From Oscillospiraceae bacterium (GTDB taxonomy: Bacteria; Bacillota; Clostridia; Oscillospirales; CAG-272), in NCBI GenBank assembly GCA_015065215.1, contig SVQT01000008.1, positions 1-54,833 of the forward strand: DNA of 54,833 nt, read 5' to 3'. Within the stretch, counting starts at the first letter, position 1; every line of letters starts with the position of its first letter. Below are positions 8,127 to 16,913 of this stretch, one piece after another. The position numbers and the translations under genes are program-made. Under the pieces are notes generated by a model, which worked only from the letters and a program-made list of their open reading frames with translations, made no database searches and was not told the origin of the DNA.

Positions 8127-8193
8127 AAGGAAAGCGCCCCGTTCGCCGTCCGCGATAAAGCGGACTGGATCGCACGGGACGCTTTCCTTTTTG
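8127..8193. terminator. convergent terminator between ahpF and flavodiiron gene
   Basis: GGAAAGCG (8129-8136) pairs with CGCTTTCC (8180-8187) with an inner CCGTCCGC/GCGGAC stem. T-runs occur on both strands, serving both converging genes. The 7950-8126 stretch before it shows no recognisable gene. Confidence 0.8.
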
Positions 8194-8195
8194 AT

Positions 8196-9353
8196 TTATG
8201 CTTGGCACAGCTCCGCGGCCAGCGCCTGTAGCGCCGCATCCGTCTCAGCGTTCGGGGCGGAAAGAATTTTGACTGTCGCCTCGGTATACGTCAAATTTTT
8301 GGATTTTTCCAACAGCCCGCGCATCACCCTGGTCGCCATCGGCGCCCAGCTGCCGTTTTCAATAAACGCGACAGTGCGGTTTTGGAAATTCCGTTCGGTC
8401 AAATGCTCGATAAAGGTACGCATAAAAGGGAAAATATCCGCGTTGTAGGTTGTGGTGGCAAGCACCAGCTTACCGTAGCGGAAGGCATCCTCTACCGCTT
8501 CGGCCATATCGCATCGTGCCAGGTCGTTGACTACGACCTTAGGGCAACCCTTAGCGCGCAATAGCTCCGCCAGCCGCTCTACCGCCTTTTTGGTATTGCC
8601 GTACACAGAGGTGTAGGCAATGACAATGCCATCGCTCTCGACCTCATAGGAGGACCAAGTATTGTACAAATCGAGATAATAGCCAAGATTTTCGGTCAAA
8701 ACAGGACCGTGCAGGGGGCAAATTACCGCTATATCCAAAGCGGCGGCTTTTTTGAGCAGGGCCTGCACCTGCGCGCCGTACTTGCCAACAATACCGATAT
8801 AGTAACGTCTGGCCTCACATGCCCAGTCCTCTTGCACGTCCAAGGCACCGAACTTACCAAAGCCATCGGCGGAAAACAAGACCTTATCGGTGCTGTCATA
8901 GGTGACGATCACCTCCGGCCAATGGACCATTGGGGCGGCGACAAAGGTCAGCTGATGCCGGCCCAGCGATAAAACATGCCCTTCACCCACCACCACGCGG
9001 CGGTCAGCGAAATCGGTGCCAAAAAAGTTTTGCATCATCGCAAAGGCCTTGGCGGAAGAAACGATCTTGGCATCAGGGTACGCGGCGGCAAAAGTTGTGA
9101 TATTGGCGGAATGATCCGGCTCCATGTGCTGTACCACCAAATAGTCAGGTGCTCTGCCATCCAGCGCCGCCCGGATATTTTGCAACCACTCCGCGCCAAA
9201 ACGGCCGTCAACGGTATCCATAATCGCTATTTTTTCATCCATGATCACATAGGAATTATACGCCATACCGTTTGGCACCGTATACTGCCCCTCGAACAGA
9301 TCAATCTCATGATCGTTCACACCAACATATTTTATATCATCTGTAATATTCAT
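8196..9353 (-). CDS. flavodiiron protein (FprA-type oxygen reductase)
   Basis: 385 residues. The N-terminal metallo-beta-lactamase-like domain carries the diiron ligands H76-x-E78-x-D80-H81, H144, D163 and H215. The C-terminal flavodoxin domain binds FMN through TSVYGNT (248-254). Flavodiiron proteins reduce oxygen (or NO) to harmless products in anaerobes, taking electrons from rubredoxin or similar; no rubredoxin domain or gene is seen here. It converges with ahpCF, making a compact oxygen-defence neighbourhood. GGAGG precedes the ATG and a TTGCCA/TATAAT promoter lies upstream. Confidence 0.95.
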   Translation of the reverse strand: MNITDDIKYVGVNDHEIDLFEGQYTVPNGMAYNSYVIMDEKIAIMDTVDGRFGAEWLQNIRAALDGRAPDYLVVQHMEPDHSANITTFAAAYPDAKIVSSAKAFAMMQNFFGTDFADRRVVVGEGHVLSLGRHQLTFVAAPMVHWPEVIVTYDSTDKVLFSADGFGKFGALDVQEDWACEARRYYIGIVGKYGAQVQALLKKAAALDIAVICPLHGPVLTENLGYYLDLYNTWSSYEVESDGIVIAYTSVYGNTKKAVERLAELLRAKGCPKVVVNDLARCDMAEAVEDAFRYGKLVLATTTYNADIFPFMRTFIEHLTERNFQNRTVAFIENGSWAPMATRVMRGLLEKSKNLTYTEATVKILSAPNAETDAALQALAAELCQA

Positions 9354-9383
9354 GCTTTCGCCTCCAACAAAGATTTCAGTGTT

Positions 9384-9412
9384 ATTATAACATTTTACAG
9401 CAGACTTGGCAA
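9384..9412 (-). promoter_or_regulatory. promoter of flavodiiron gene
   Basis: Minus strand: TTGCCA (9407-9412), 17 nt, TATAAT (9384-9389). Confidence 0.8.
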
Positions 9413-9440
9413 TACCTAAAATATCGCCATTTCAGGAAAG

Positions 9441-9472
9441 GGCTTCTGTCAGCAGTTGGGCAGACAGAAGCC
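9441..9472 (-). terminator. hairpin downstream of M3 peptidase
   Basis: GGCTTCTGTC and GACAGAAGCC form a perfect 10-bp stem. The T-tract is weak (CCCTTTCC on the minus strand), so termination strength is uncertain. Confidence 0.5.
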
Positions 9473-9533
9473 GTGCCTTTTGGCGTTGTCCCTGACAGAT
9501 TTCCTGCCGTGACCGCGCCTTTTATCCTTTCGC

Positions 9534-11177
9534 TTATTGCCAGCGATTCTGAATGGTTTGATAGGTTTTTTCCTCAAAGGGGGTCCCAAGCGACACGGCG
9601 GCGAGCGCCCCGGTCAATTTCACATCGTCGGCCACGCTACAAAGCTGTTCGTATACGGCGGCGGCATGCGAAAAATCACGCTCCGCCTCAAAGCCCAGGG
9701 TCAACGCCGCCACCGCCGAAACGGTGTAACTGATATAATACCCGGGGGAGGAAATGGCATTCTCGAGCAGGTAATAACGGTTGTCCTTGGTGTCGATGCC
9801 GTATGGGGCGAGCGCGGCTGTCAGGGCCGCGGCAAGATCTATCGTTCCCGGATCCGCCGCCTCATAGCACTGCCTTTCAAACGCATATACCGCGGCACCG
9901 GTCACAATAATATCCAGCATATCCGCATACCAATAGGCCGTGATCCGCTCTATACAAGCATCTGAAATGCCCAGCTCCGCCCGGTGCTGCCGCAGATATG
10001 ACAAAAACAGCATCTCGTTACCCTGCGAATGGAGCTCCAGCAGATCAAAGTCACCGTTGCGACCTTTTAAGGCGTGATAATAGTGGCCAAATTCGTGGGC
10101 CACCGTCATGACATCCTGATAATAGGGACCAAAATAAAGATACGGAACACCCTCGCTTTCAAAATAGCCTTGATAAGCGCCGGTATAGGCGTTATCGGTA
10201 TCATTGCCAAAGAAATAGTAACCACCGTTCCAAAGTGCGTCATAAGCGCTTTGGAAGGATCCGCCCATCGCTTCGGCATACCGATCCAGATACTGCTTGG
10301 CGCCGTAGCGCTGAAAACCGCGGTCATAAAAATTGATATAAAGCGTCCTATCCTCTCTGGGCCATTTCGCCGACGCGGCCTCCAGTTCCTCCAATCGGGT
10401 TTGCGCTTTAAGCGACAGATCTCCGATATACACGGATACGTATCCCAGCAGACGGTCAATTTCCCCCATGCTGTATCCCCTGTCATACAGCTCAGCATGG
10501 GCATAGGCAAGATAGTTGTCGTATCCGTTCATCGCGGCAAGCTGATTGCGCGCTTCTACCAAGTGGGGATAAATCTCATAGGGATCCCCATTCGATTGAT
10601 AATAGCTGTTTTCCAGTGCCTCAATTCGCTCCTGTAACGCTTTCTCCTCCTCGCTGTATGCCCCCTTTAACGCAAAAATATGATCCGCGATCTCCTGATC
10701 GCTCATCCCCTCAAAATATCTCTCGCGGAAAGCGGAATTGGCGATCAGCTCCTCGGTCCCGATCAACCAAAGGGCAACCTCCCGTTCAAAATCGCGGCAA
10801 TACACATATCCGTCATACCAAGCCCGATGACTGCCGTCAAGGTCGCTCAAAAGGCTATATTTCTCTGTCTGCTCCGCTATATACGGCAGGTCCTGTTCAG
10901 TCAGCTCACCATACAGCGCCGCAAATCGGGGATAATCCACCCCCTTGGAAATCAAAAACCGCACTTCTGACATTTTCGCTTCAATCCCGGAAAAATCGCG
11001 GCTATAGTCAAAGGCTTTGCCCATTTCATAGGGTGGCAGGCCGGCGTATTCGTCAAAAAAGAAGCGTTCAAACCAATTGCCAAGCCAGGCGCATCCGCAA
11101 AAAGAGAGAAGTATGGCAAAAATCAGCAACAGGCAAAGCAAATATTTCAACGGCATCCAAATTCTTTTTTTACGCAC
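9534..11177 (-). CDS. M3-family oligoendopeptidase, membrane-anchored
   Basis: 547 residues. The gluzincin motif HEFGH (361-365) is in the context VAHEFGHYYHALKG, and the third zinc ligand is probably a Glu in ELHSQGNE about 20 residues later. This is the PepF/M3 pattern. Unlike cytoplasmic PepF it begins with a basic n-region and a hydrophobic stretch (residues 10-26) ending in SFCGC, so it is probably a signal-anchored or lipid-modified (Cys29) extracytoplasmic peptidase that trims oligopeptides. It lies 18 nt after the AraC regulator gene on the same strand, so the two may form an operon. Confidence 0.85.
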   Translation of the reverse strand: MRKKRIWMPLKYLLCLLLIFAILLSFCGCAWLGNWFERFFFDEYAGLPPYEMGKAFDYSRDFSGIEAKMSEVRFLISKGVDYPRFAALYGELTEQDLPYIAEQTEKYSLLSDLDGSHRAWYDGYVYCRDFEREVALWLIGTEELIANSAFRERYFEGMSDQEIADHIFALKGAYSEEEKALQERIEALENSYYQSNGDPYEIYPHLVEARNQLAAMNGYDNYLAYAHAELYDRGYSMGEIDRLLGYVSVYIGDLSLKAQTRLEELEAASAKWPREDRTLYINFYDRGFQRYGAKQYLDRYAEAMGGSFQSAYDALWNGGYYFFGNDTDNAYTGAYQGYFESEGVPYLYFGPYYQDVMTVAHEFGHYYHALKGRNGDFDLLELHSQGNEMLFLSYLRQHRAELGISDACIERITAYWYADMLDIIVTGAAVYAFERQCYEAADPGTIDLAAALTAALAPYGIDTKDNRYYLLENAISSPGYYISYTVSAVAALTLGFEAERDFSHAAAVYEQLCSVADDVKLTGALAAVSLGTPFEEKTYQTIQNRWQ

Positions 11178-11195
11178 CGCTCCTCCCCCCTTTCA

Positions 11196-12059
11196 TCACA
11201 CAACATCTCGCTTTTCAAACCGTCGCCGATATTCCCGTGGGCTCACTCCCTTGTAGCGTTTAAAGATCTTGCAAAAATAGCTGATGTCATTGAAGCCGCT
11301 ATCCATAGCGATCTCGGTAATGCTCCGATCTCCTGCCGCCATAGAAAGACAAGCTCGCTCTACCCGCAGGCGGTTGATATACTCCACCGGGCTGTTGCCG
11401 GTGTATTCTTTGAAAAAGCGGCAAAGATATTTCTCGGTACTCCCCGCCACCGCGGCAAGCTCTGTCAGGGTAATCCGATCGGCATAATTTTGCTCGATCC
11501 AATCCAAAAGCAAGGCCATGCTTTGCCGTCTGCTACCCTGCCGACTGTGCCTTTCCGACAGGCGGATTCTGCCGCCGCGGTAGAGCAAATACAAAATATT
11601 GGCAATGGCGCTGTAGACTTTTAATTCATAATAGGCGCCCTCTCCCGCAAGTGCCGAAAAAAGCTCCCCCACCGCTAAAATCAAAGCGCGCTCGCCGGCA
11701 ATCGGCCGATTTTCAATATCACCCGCTAATATAGAAAGCGCGTATTCACTCACTCTGCCGGGGCCGTGCCTGGCCAACAGATTCAAATCAAAGACCACGC
11801 ATTCATATACACAATCCCGCGGCTCGGCACGATGTAAAACACCGCTACCCACAAAGGCGACCTCACCCTCGCAAAGCAAGTGCTCGGCGCTATCCAGATA
11901 GAGCGACAGCTCCCCTTGTAAAATGCGCACAATTTCGATCTCACGGTGCCAGTGAAGGTTCATCTCATACCGAGGATGATCCTCATTGATGTGATAATAT
12001 TGTACCGGAAAATCCGGAACACCGTGCTGCCGCTCTTCCCTGTACTGCAATTTTTTCAT
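11196..12059 (-). CDS. AraC family regulator, divergent from fucI
   Basis: 287 residues from the ATG at 12059, which has GGAAAGGG about 7 nt upstream; the frame stays open a little further. It has an N-terminal cupin-like sensor domain with [16 protein letters not shown] (about 38-53) and a C-terminal double HTH (about 185-285) with [22 protein letters not shown] and [25 protein letters not shown] helices. It is divergent from L-fucose isomerase over a 115-nt region with overlapping promoters and two AGTATT half-sites 21 bp apart. It probably senses fucose or a derivative and controls fucI and itself; this is inference from position. Confidence 0.88.
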   Translation of the reverse strand: MKKLQYREERQHGVPDFPVQYYHINEDHPRYEMNLHWHREIEIVRILQGELSLYLDSAEHLLCEGEVAFVGSGVLHRAEPRDCVYECVVFDLNLLARHGPGRVSEYALSILAGDIENRPIAGERALILAVGELFSALAGEGAYYELKVYSAIANILYLLYRGGRIRLSERHSRQGSRRQSMALLLDWIEQNYADRITLTELAAVAGSTEKYLCRFFKEYTGNSPVEYINRLRVERACLSMAAGDRSITEIAMDSGFNDISYFCKIFKRYKGVSPREYRRRFEKRDVV

Positions 12060-12089
12060 GCAAAATCCCTTTCCGGCGAAAATCGTTAT

Positions 12090-12116
12090 AGTATTAATCA
12101 ATATCCTACAAGTATT
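12090..12116. promoter_or_regulatory. candidate AraC operator (direct half-sites)
   Basis: AGTATT occurs at 12090-12095 and 12111-12116, exactly 21 bp apart in the same orientation, the usual layout of AraC-family half-sites. The second copy covers the place of the missing fucI -35 and part of the araC -10. Confidence 0.45.
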
Positions 12117-12142
12117 TTACCACAAAATATACTATAATGCAA
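12114..12142 (-). promoter_or_regulatory. promoter of AraC regulator gene
   Basis: Minus strand: TTGCAT (12137-12142), 17 nt, TAAAAT (12114-12119). It overlaps the fucI promoter completely. Confidence 0.65.
12133..12138 (+). promoter_or_regulatory. fucI -10 box without a -35
   Basis: TATAAT with no recognisable -35 at the right distance (12110-12115 reads AAGTAT). This fits an activator-dependent promoter. Confidence 0.55.
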
Positions 12143-12174
12143 TTGTAAAGCAAAAAATTACGGAGGTGTTTTTT

Positions 12175-13974
12175 ATGGCTGAAAACAGACTTGTGGGAGA
12201 TTATCCCGTCATCGGCATCCGCCCCACCATCGACGGCAGACGCGGCGTGCTGAAGGTGCGCGAATCGTTGGAGGAGCAAACGATGAACATGGCCAAAAAC
12301 GCGGCCAAGCTCTTTACCGAAAACCTGCGCTACTCCAATGGCGAGCCGGTTAAGGTTGTGATCGCGGATACCACCATCGGCCGTGTTGGTGAGGCAGCTG
12401 CTTGCGCAGACAAATTCCGCAAGGCGGGTGTAGACATCACCCTGACCGTTACCCCTTGTTGGTGCTACGGTGCCGAAACGATGGATATGGACCCCAATAC
12501 CATCAAAGCGGTCTGGGGCTTTAACGGCACCGAGCGTCCCGGCGCTGTTTATCTGGCCTCTGTCCTGGCCTCCCACGCGCAGAAGGGCTTGCCCGCCTTT
12601 GGCATTTATGGCCACGACGTACAGGATTGCGATGATACCGAAATCCCCGCAGACGTGCGTGAAAAATTGCTGCAATTCGGCCGCGCCGCGGTTGCGGTCG
12701 CCACCATGCGCGGCAAATCCTATCTACAGATCGGCTCGATCTGCATGGGCATTGGCGGCTCGATCATCAACACCGACTTTATCGAGGATTATCTGGGCAT
12801 GCGTGTGGAATCGGTAGACGAGGTGGAGGTCATCCGCCGTATGACCGAGGGTGTTTATGACAAAGCGGAATACGAAAAGGCCCTTGCCTGGGTCAAGAAA
12901 AACTGCACCGAGGGCTTTGACAAAAACCCAGAGGAGCTACAACGCTCCAGAGTGCAAAAGGACGCGGATTGGGAATTTGTGGTCAAGATGATGGTGATCA
13001 TCAAGGATCTGATGAACGGCAATCCGAACCTCCCCGCCGGATGTGAGGAGGAGATGGTCGGTCACAACGCCATTGCCGCCGGCTTTCAGGGTCAGCGCCA
13101 GTGGACTGACTTCTACCCCAACTGTGACTTCCCCGAGGCGATGCTGAACACCTCCTTTGACTGGAACGGCGCGCGCGAGCCCTATATCCTTGCCACCGAA
13201 AATGACGTGCTCAACGGTCTTGGTATGCTCTTTATGAAGCTGCTGACCAACCGCCCGCAGATGTTCGCGGACGTGCGCACCTACTGGAGCGGCGACGCGG
13301 TCAAGCGTGTAACCGGCTATGACATCCAGGGAAAGGCCAAGGAGGCAGACGGCTTTATTCATCTGATCAACTCAGGTGCCTGCTGTCTGGATGCCAACGG
13401 CGCCGCCAAGGATGAAAAGGGCAATCCCGTGATGAAGCCCTGGTATGAAGTCACCCAGGCCGATCAAAAGGCCATTTTGGAAAATTCTACCTGGAACTAC
13501 GCCGATCTCGGCTACTTCCGTGGCGGTGGCTACTCCTCTCGCTTTGTCACAAAGGCGGAAATGCCCGCCACCATGATCCGCCTGAATTTGGTCAAAGGTC
13601 TGGGGCCGGTATTGCAAATCGCCGAGGGTTGGACCCTTGAGCTGCCCGATGAGGTCACAGATACCCTTTGGAAGCGCACCGACTATACCTGGCCCTGCAC
13701 CTGGTTTGCACCCCGCGTAACCGGCGAGGGCGCCTTCAAAACCGCCTATGATGTGATGAACAACTGGGGGGCCAACCACGGCGCCATCTCCTACGGTCAC
13801 ATCGGCGCCGATCTCATCACCCTTTGCTCGATGCTCCGTATTCCGGTTTGTATGCATAACGTGCCGGAAGAAAAGATCTTCCGCCCCGCCGCCTGGAATG
13901 CCTTTGGCATGGACAAGGAGGGGCAGGACTACCGCGCTTGCGCCAACTTTGGCCCGCTTTACAAAAAAGTTTAA
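12175..13974 (+). CDS. fucI: L-fucose isomerase
   Basis: 599 residues from the ATG at 12175, which has CGGAGGTG 7 nt upstream; the frame is open from 12058 but that part precedes the -10. Sequence features match hexameric Mn-dependent L-fucose isomerases: [21 protein letters not shown] at the N-terminus, [14 protein letters not shown] and [19 protein letters not shown] in the middle, and a C-terminal [16 protein letters not shown]. It converts L-fucose (and often D-arabinose) to the ketose in the cytoplasm. No fuculokinase or aldolase gene is adjacent; the divergent AraC regulator is the only partner here. Confidence 0.97.
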   Translation: MAENRLVGDYPVIGIRPTIDGRRGVLKVRESLEEQTMNMAKNAAKLFTENLRYSNGEPVKVVIADTTIGRVGEAAACADKFRKAGVDITLTVTPCWCYGAETMDMDPNTIKAVWGFNGTERPGAVYLASVLASHAQKGLPAFGIYGHDVQDCDDTEIPADVREKLLQFGRAAVAVATMRGKSYLQIGSICMGIGGSIINTDFIEDYLGMRVESVDEVEVIRRMTEGVYDKAEYEKALAWVKKNCTEGFDKNPEELQRSRVQKDADWEFVVKMMVIIKDLMNGNPNLPAGCEEEMVGHNAIAAGFQGQRQWTDFYPNCDFPEAMLNTSFDWNGAREPYILATENDVLNGLGMLFMKLLTNRPQMFADVRTYWSGDAVKRVTGYDIQGKAKEADGFIHLINSGACCLDANGAAKDEKGNPVMKPWYEVTQADQKAILENSTWNYADLGYFRGGGYSSRFVTKAEMPATMIRLNLVKGLGPVLQIAEGWTLELPDEVTDTLWKRTDYTWPCTWFAPRVTGEGAFKTAYDVMNNWGANHGAISYGHIGADLITLCSMLRIPVCMHNVPEEKIFRPAAWNAFGMDKEGQDYRACANFGPLYKKV

Positions 13975-14024
13975 GTCTTACACGCCAAGGGGCTGTCGCA
14001 TCTTACACAGAAAAAATAAAACAA

Positions 14025-14080
14025 CCACCCGCCTTGCGCGATACTCGGTTAAGAGCATCACGCAAGCGGGTGGATTTTTT
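14025..14080. terminator. bidirectional terminator between fucI and lnt
   Basis: CCACCCGC-CTTGCG pairs with CGCAAG-CGGGTGG; TTTTTT follows on plus and TTGTTTTATTTTTT on minus. Confidence 0.85.
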
Positions 14081-15758
14081 ACTCTTTGTTTTCGGCCCTA
14101 ACAGGAGCCTTTGCTTCTTCGGTAGCGGCAGGAACGGCAACCGCAACTCTTTTGCGGCGAATATGCGTGATCAGCGCATCCGCCGCCAGCGCAAGCTCGG
14201 CAGCGATCAAAAGATAGACCGGGAGATTACCCATATAGGAATACAGCGTGCGCGAGGTGCTGGGGTAGATCGTGGCAATCGAAACGCCGTCCACCAAGGC
14301 GCCCTGCTCCTCCATCGCCGTGCCATCCGGTGAAATGATGGCCGAAATGCCGGTATCCGCCGAACGGATGATATAGCGGCCACTTTCTACGGCACGCAAT
14401 CTGGCCTGACGGTGATGCATATAAATGCCTGCCGAATCCAAAAACCAAGAGTCGTTGGTAGAAAGGCAAATATAGGTAGCGCCGTCACGAACCGCGTCCA
14501 ATGTCAGCGTTTCATAGATCGAGTCAAAGCAAATCAATGAGCCGGCGTCCCCCGCTTCGGTAGTGACAATGGCGCTGTCATGACCGGCGTCCAGATCGGT
14601 ATCTAGCATTCCCATATCTGCCAGAACGGGTAGCAAAAACTCTACAACAGGGCGCATTGGCACAAACTCGCCAAATGGCACCAAACGCCGCTTGGCGTAA
14701 ACGGTTTGGGAAAGCGTGCCGTCGGGATATGCGGTAAACAGGCCGTTGTAATATTTGTCATTTTCAAAATCGTTATAGAAAGCGCCGCAACGGATGGTCA
14801 CCTGATATTTTTTGGCCAAATCGCGGACATACATGCCCAAAGCGCTGTTTTCGCTGATGCTGTACGGAATAAAGGTCTCAGGGAATACCACGATTTTGGC
14901 CCCGGCGGCCGCCGCCTTAGCGGTGTATTGTTCATAGATCTCTTTGCTCCTCACAGCACTGTTGGAATCCCATTTATTGGCCGAACCCACATTGCCCTGT
15001 ACCGCCGCCACCACAACGCCTTCACCCCGACCGACGGGAGCGGTCAGATAGCCGACCGTTCCTGCCACCAGATTGATCGCGAATACAGCCGCGCACAGCA
15101 TGCTGACCGCTTTCACGCGATCCAGATGCAAAATCGCGTATGCGGCAAGCGCGTTGACCGCCACAAGGGCAAAGGTCAAAAAATAGGAGCCAAACAAAGA
15201 AATGCCGTGTAGCAGAAAACCGCAATCAGTCTGCCCTATGGCAAGCCTTGCCCAAGGCACGCCGGCCCAGGTAAGCGTTTGCGACCATTCGGATACCGTG
15301 TATACCGACGCGAACAAAAACGGGAACAGAAGTTTTTTTCTTTTGATCAAGCGTGTGCGGGATAATGCCAGAAATACCGGAAAGATCAAGGCAGAAAAGA
15401 CAGTCTGCACCAGTGAGAGACCGAACCAGCAAATGGCGATCAAGCCCACCGCCGCGCCTTTTGAAATGCCGGCAAATTCCATTGGATAAAGGTCAATGAA
15501 CCAATGCCAGATCACCAAATAAAAGCTATAAAAGTACAAAAGGCCAAGCTGGTAGGCTTTACGGCCGGTCAGCTGTGCTTTTTCGATACGGGAAAAGAGA
15601 TAGACCAAGGCCGGCACCATCGCCAGCCATTCCAAAAAGCCAATCTTGGGGAAAACCAAGCACAAGGCGGTCAAAACGCCGCCCAGAGGCAGGAGCAATA
15701 TCGAAGGCACTTTGGAAAACATCTGCTTCACGCGACACAAAAATGCCGTTTTTTTCAT
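14079..15758 (-). CDS. lnt: apolipoprotein N-acyltransferase
   Basis: 559 residues from the ATG at 15758 (AAAGGGGGGG upstream). About six to seven membrane segments span residues 18-235, then comes a carbon-nitrogen hydrolase domain with the full triad Glu294 (FPETFIP), Lys356 (YAKRRLVPFGEFVP) and Cys410 (LICFDS), then a last membrane helix near 512-530. It transfers an acyl chain to the N-terminal Cys of lipoproteins at the outer face of the membrane. Several lipoproteins are encoded in this window. It lies 23 nt downstream of the RluA-family gene and is probably in its operon. Lnt is less usual in monoderm Bacillota. Confidence 0.9.
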   Translation of the reverse strand: MKKTAFLCRVKQMFSKVPSILLLPLGGVLTALCLVFPKIGFLEWLAMVPALVYLFSRIEKAQLTGRKAYQLGLLYFYSFYLVIWHWFIDLYPMEFAGISKGAAVGLIAICWFGLSLVQTVFSALIFPVFLALSRTRLIKRKKLLFPFLFASVYTVSEWSQTLTWAGVPWARLAIGQTDCGFLLHGISLFGSYFLTFALVAVNALAAYAILHLDRVKAVSMLCAAVFAINLVAGTVGYLTAPVGRGEGVVVAAVQGNVGSANKWDSNSAVRSKEIYEQYTAKAAAAGAKIVVFPETFIPYSISENSALGMYVRDLAKKYQVTIRCGAFYNDFENDKYYNGLFTAYPDGTLSQTVYAKRRLVPFGEFVPMRPVVEFLLPVLADMGMLDTDLDAGHDSAIVTTEAGDAGSLICFDSIYETLTLDAVRDGATYICLSTNDSWFLDSAGIYMHHRQARLRAVESGRYIIRSADTGISAIISPDGTAMEEQGALVDGVSIATIYPSTSRTLYSYMGNLPVYLLIAAELALAADALITHIRRKRVAVAVPAATEEAKAPVRAENKE

Positions 15759-15781
15759 ACCGTTCCCCCCCTTTCTTGGTT

Positions 15782-16741
15782 TTAAGTAAAATCCTTGAGA
15801 AACCACACCTCACGCTCGTCTATTGAAAAGGACTTGCCCTTCAGATAGGCAAGCACGCCGCTTTCCTTTGTAAAATCAAACCGCAGGCGCACCGCGTACA
15901 GCGCCTGATGCTTGTAGCCAAGGCCCCGCTCCTGCCGATTGACACCGTATTTGCCGTCACCCAACAGCGGATGGCCGATAAAGGCCATGTGGGCGCGAAT
16001 CTGATGGGTGCGGCCGGTGACCAATTCCACCTCCAAGAGCGAGTTGCCATTCTTTTCGGCAAGCACACGGTACCGGGTGATGGCGGTCTTGGCACCGGGA
16101 AAGGGCTTCTCCGCGATTTTGACCATATTGGCATCGCTATCCTTGCGCAAATATCCCCGCAGCTCGTCGGCAGGCTTGGGCATTTTACCCTTAACAGCGC
16201 AAAGATAGAATTTGCTGATCTCGTTGTTGCGAATTTTCTCATTCATCATCCGCAAGGCCTCCGCGTTTTTGGCGGCGATCACAATGCCGCCGGTATTGCG
16301 GTCGATGCGGTTGCACAGGGCGGGAGCGAACGACTGCTCGGCGACGGGATCGTATTCCCCCTTGCCGTAAAGATATGCCTTGACATGCAGGACCAGGGTG
16401 TTCTCTCCCCCCTCCACGTCCTCATGCACCAAAACACCGGGGCGCTTGTTGAGCAGCAGGATATTCTCATCCTCATAAACGATCGAAAGCTTTGGCCTGA
16501 TACGCGAAAGGGCGTTATCATCCTTCTCCGGCTTTTCAAAGAACTCATCTCGGATAAAAAGGGTAATCTCGTCCCCCGGCAACAAAATCTGATTTTCTTT
16601 GGCTCTTGCCCCGTTGACCTTGATTTTTTTGGTGCGGATGTCCTTATAGAGCAAGGAAAGAGGGAGGCCCTTTACCGCCTTGGTCAAAAACTTATCCAAG
16701 CGCTGTCCGGCATCGTTTTTGCCAATAATCAGCTTTCGCAT
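15782..16741 (-). CDS. RluA family pseudouridine synthase
   Basis: 319 residues from the ATG at 16741 (GAGAGGGGGG upstream; the longer frame lacks support). An N-terminal S4-like RNA-binding domain (about 12-62, AGQRLDKFLTK and VNGARAKENQILLPGDEI) is followed by the catalytic domain with NRIDRNTGG, where Asp147 is the nucleophile; the more common form is HRLDRxTSG. Later motifs LVTGRTHQIRAH and GHPLLGDGKYG are intact. It isomerises specific uridines in rRNA or tRNA; the target is not predictable. First gene of a two-gene operon with lnt, with a hairpin in its leader. Confidence 0.92.
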   Translation of the reverse strand: MRKLIIGKNDAGQRLDKFLTKAVKGLPLSLLYKDIRTKKIKVNGARAKENQILLPGDEITLFIRDEFFEKPEKDDNALSRIRPKLSIVYEDENILLLNKRPGVLVHEDVEGGENTLVLHVKAYLYGKGEYDPVAEQSFAPALCNRIDRNTGGIVIAAKNAEALRMMNEKIRNNEISKFYLCAVKGKMPKPADELRGYLRKDSDANMVKIAEKPFPGAKTAITRYRVLAEKNGNSLLEVELVTGRTHQIRAHMAFIGHPLLGDGKYGVNRQERGLGYKHQALYAVRLRFDFTKESGVLAYLKGKSFSIDEREVWFLKDFT

Positions 16742-16766
16742 ACAGCCCCCCCTCTCCGATAAGAAA

Positions 16767-16788
16767 GCGGCAGTGCCAAAACTGCCGC
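16767..16788 (-). other. leader hairpin of RluA-family/lnt operon
   Basis: GCGGCAG and CTGCCGC form a perfect stem in the 5' leader, followed on the minus strand by TTTCTTATC. It could attenuate transcription. Confidence 0.45.
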
Positions 16789-16803
16789 GCATGGTCTGTC
16801 ATC

Positions 16804-16832
16804 ATTATACTATTTTTTATGTATTTTTTCAA
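16804..16832 (-). promoter_or_regulatory. promoter of RluA-family/lnt operon
   Basis: Minus strand: TTGAAA (16827-16832), 17 nt, TATAAT (16804-16809). Confidence 0.75.
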
Positions 16833-16859
16833 TAGAATGATAAAATTTTTTTCTTCGTG

Positions 16860-16888
16860 TTGACCGCATTTCAAAAGCATGGTAAAAT
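16860..16888 (+). promoter_or_regulatory. promoter of mtaB
   Basis: TTGACC (16860-16865), 17 nt, TAAAAT (16883-16888). The ATG at 16914 follows at leader distance. Confidence 0.75.
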
Positions 16889-16913
16889 AGAGAGCAGAAA
16901 GCGAGGGATCACC

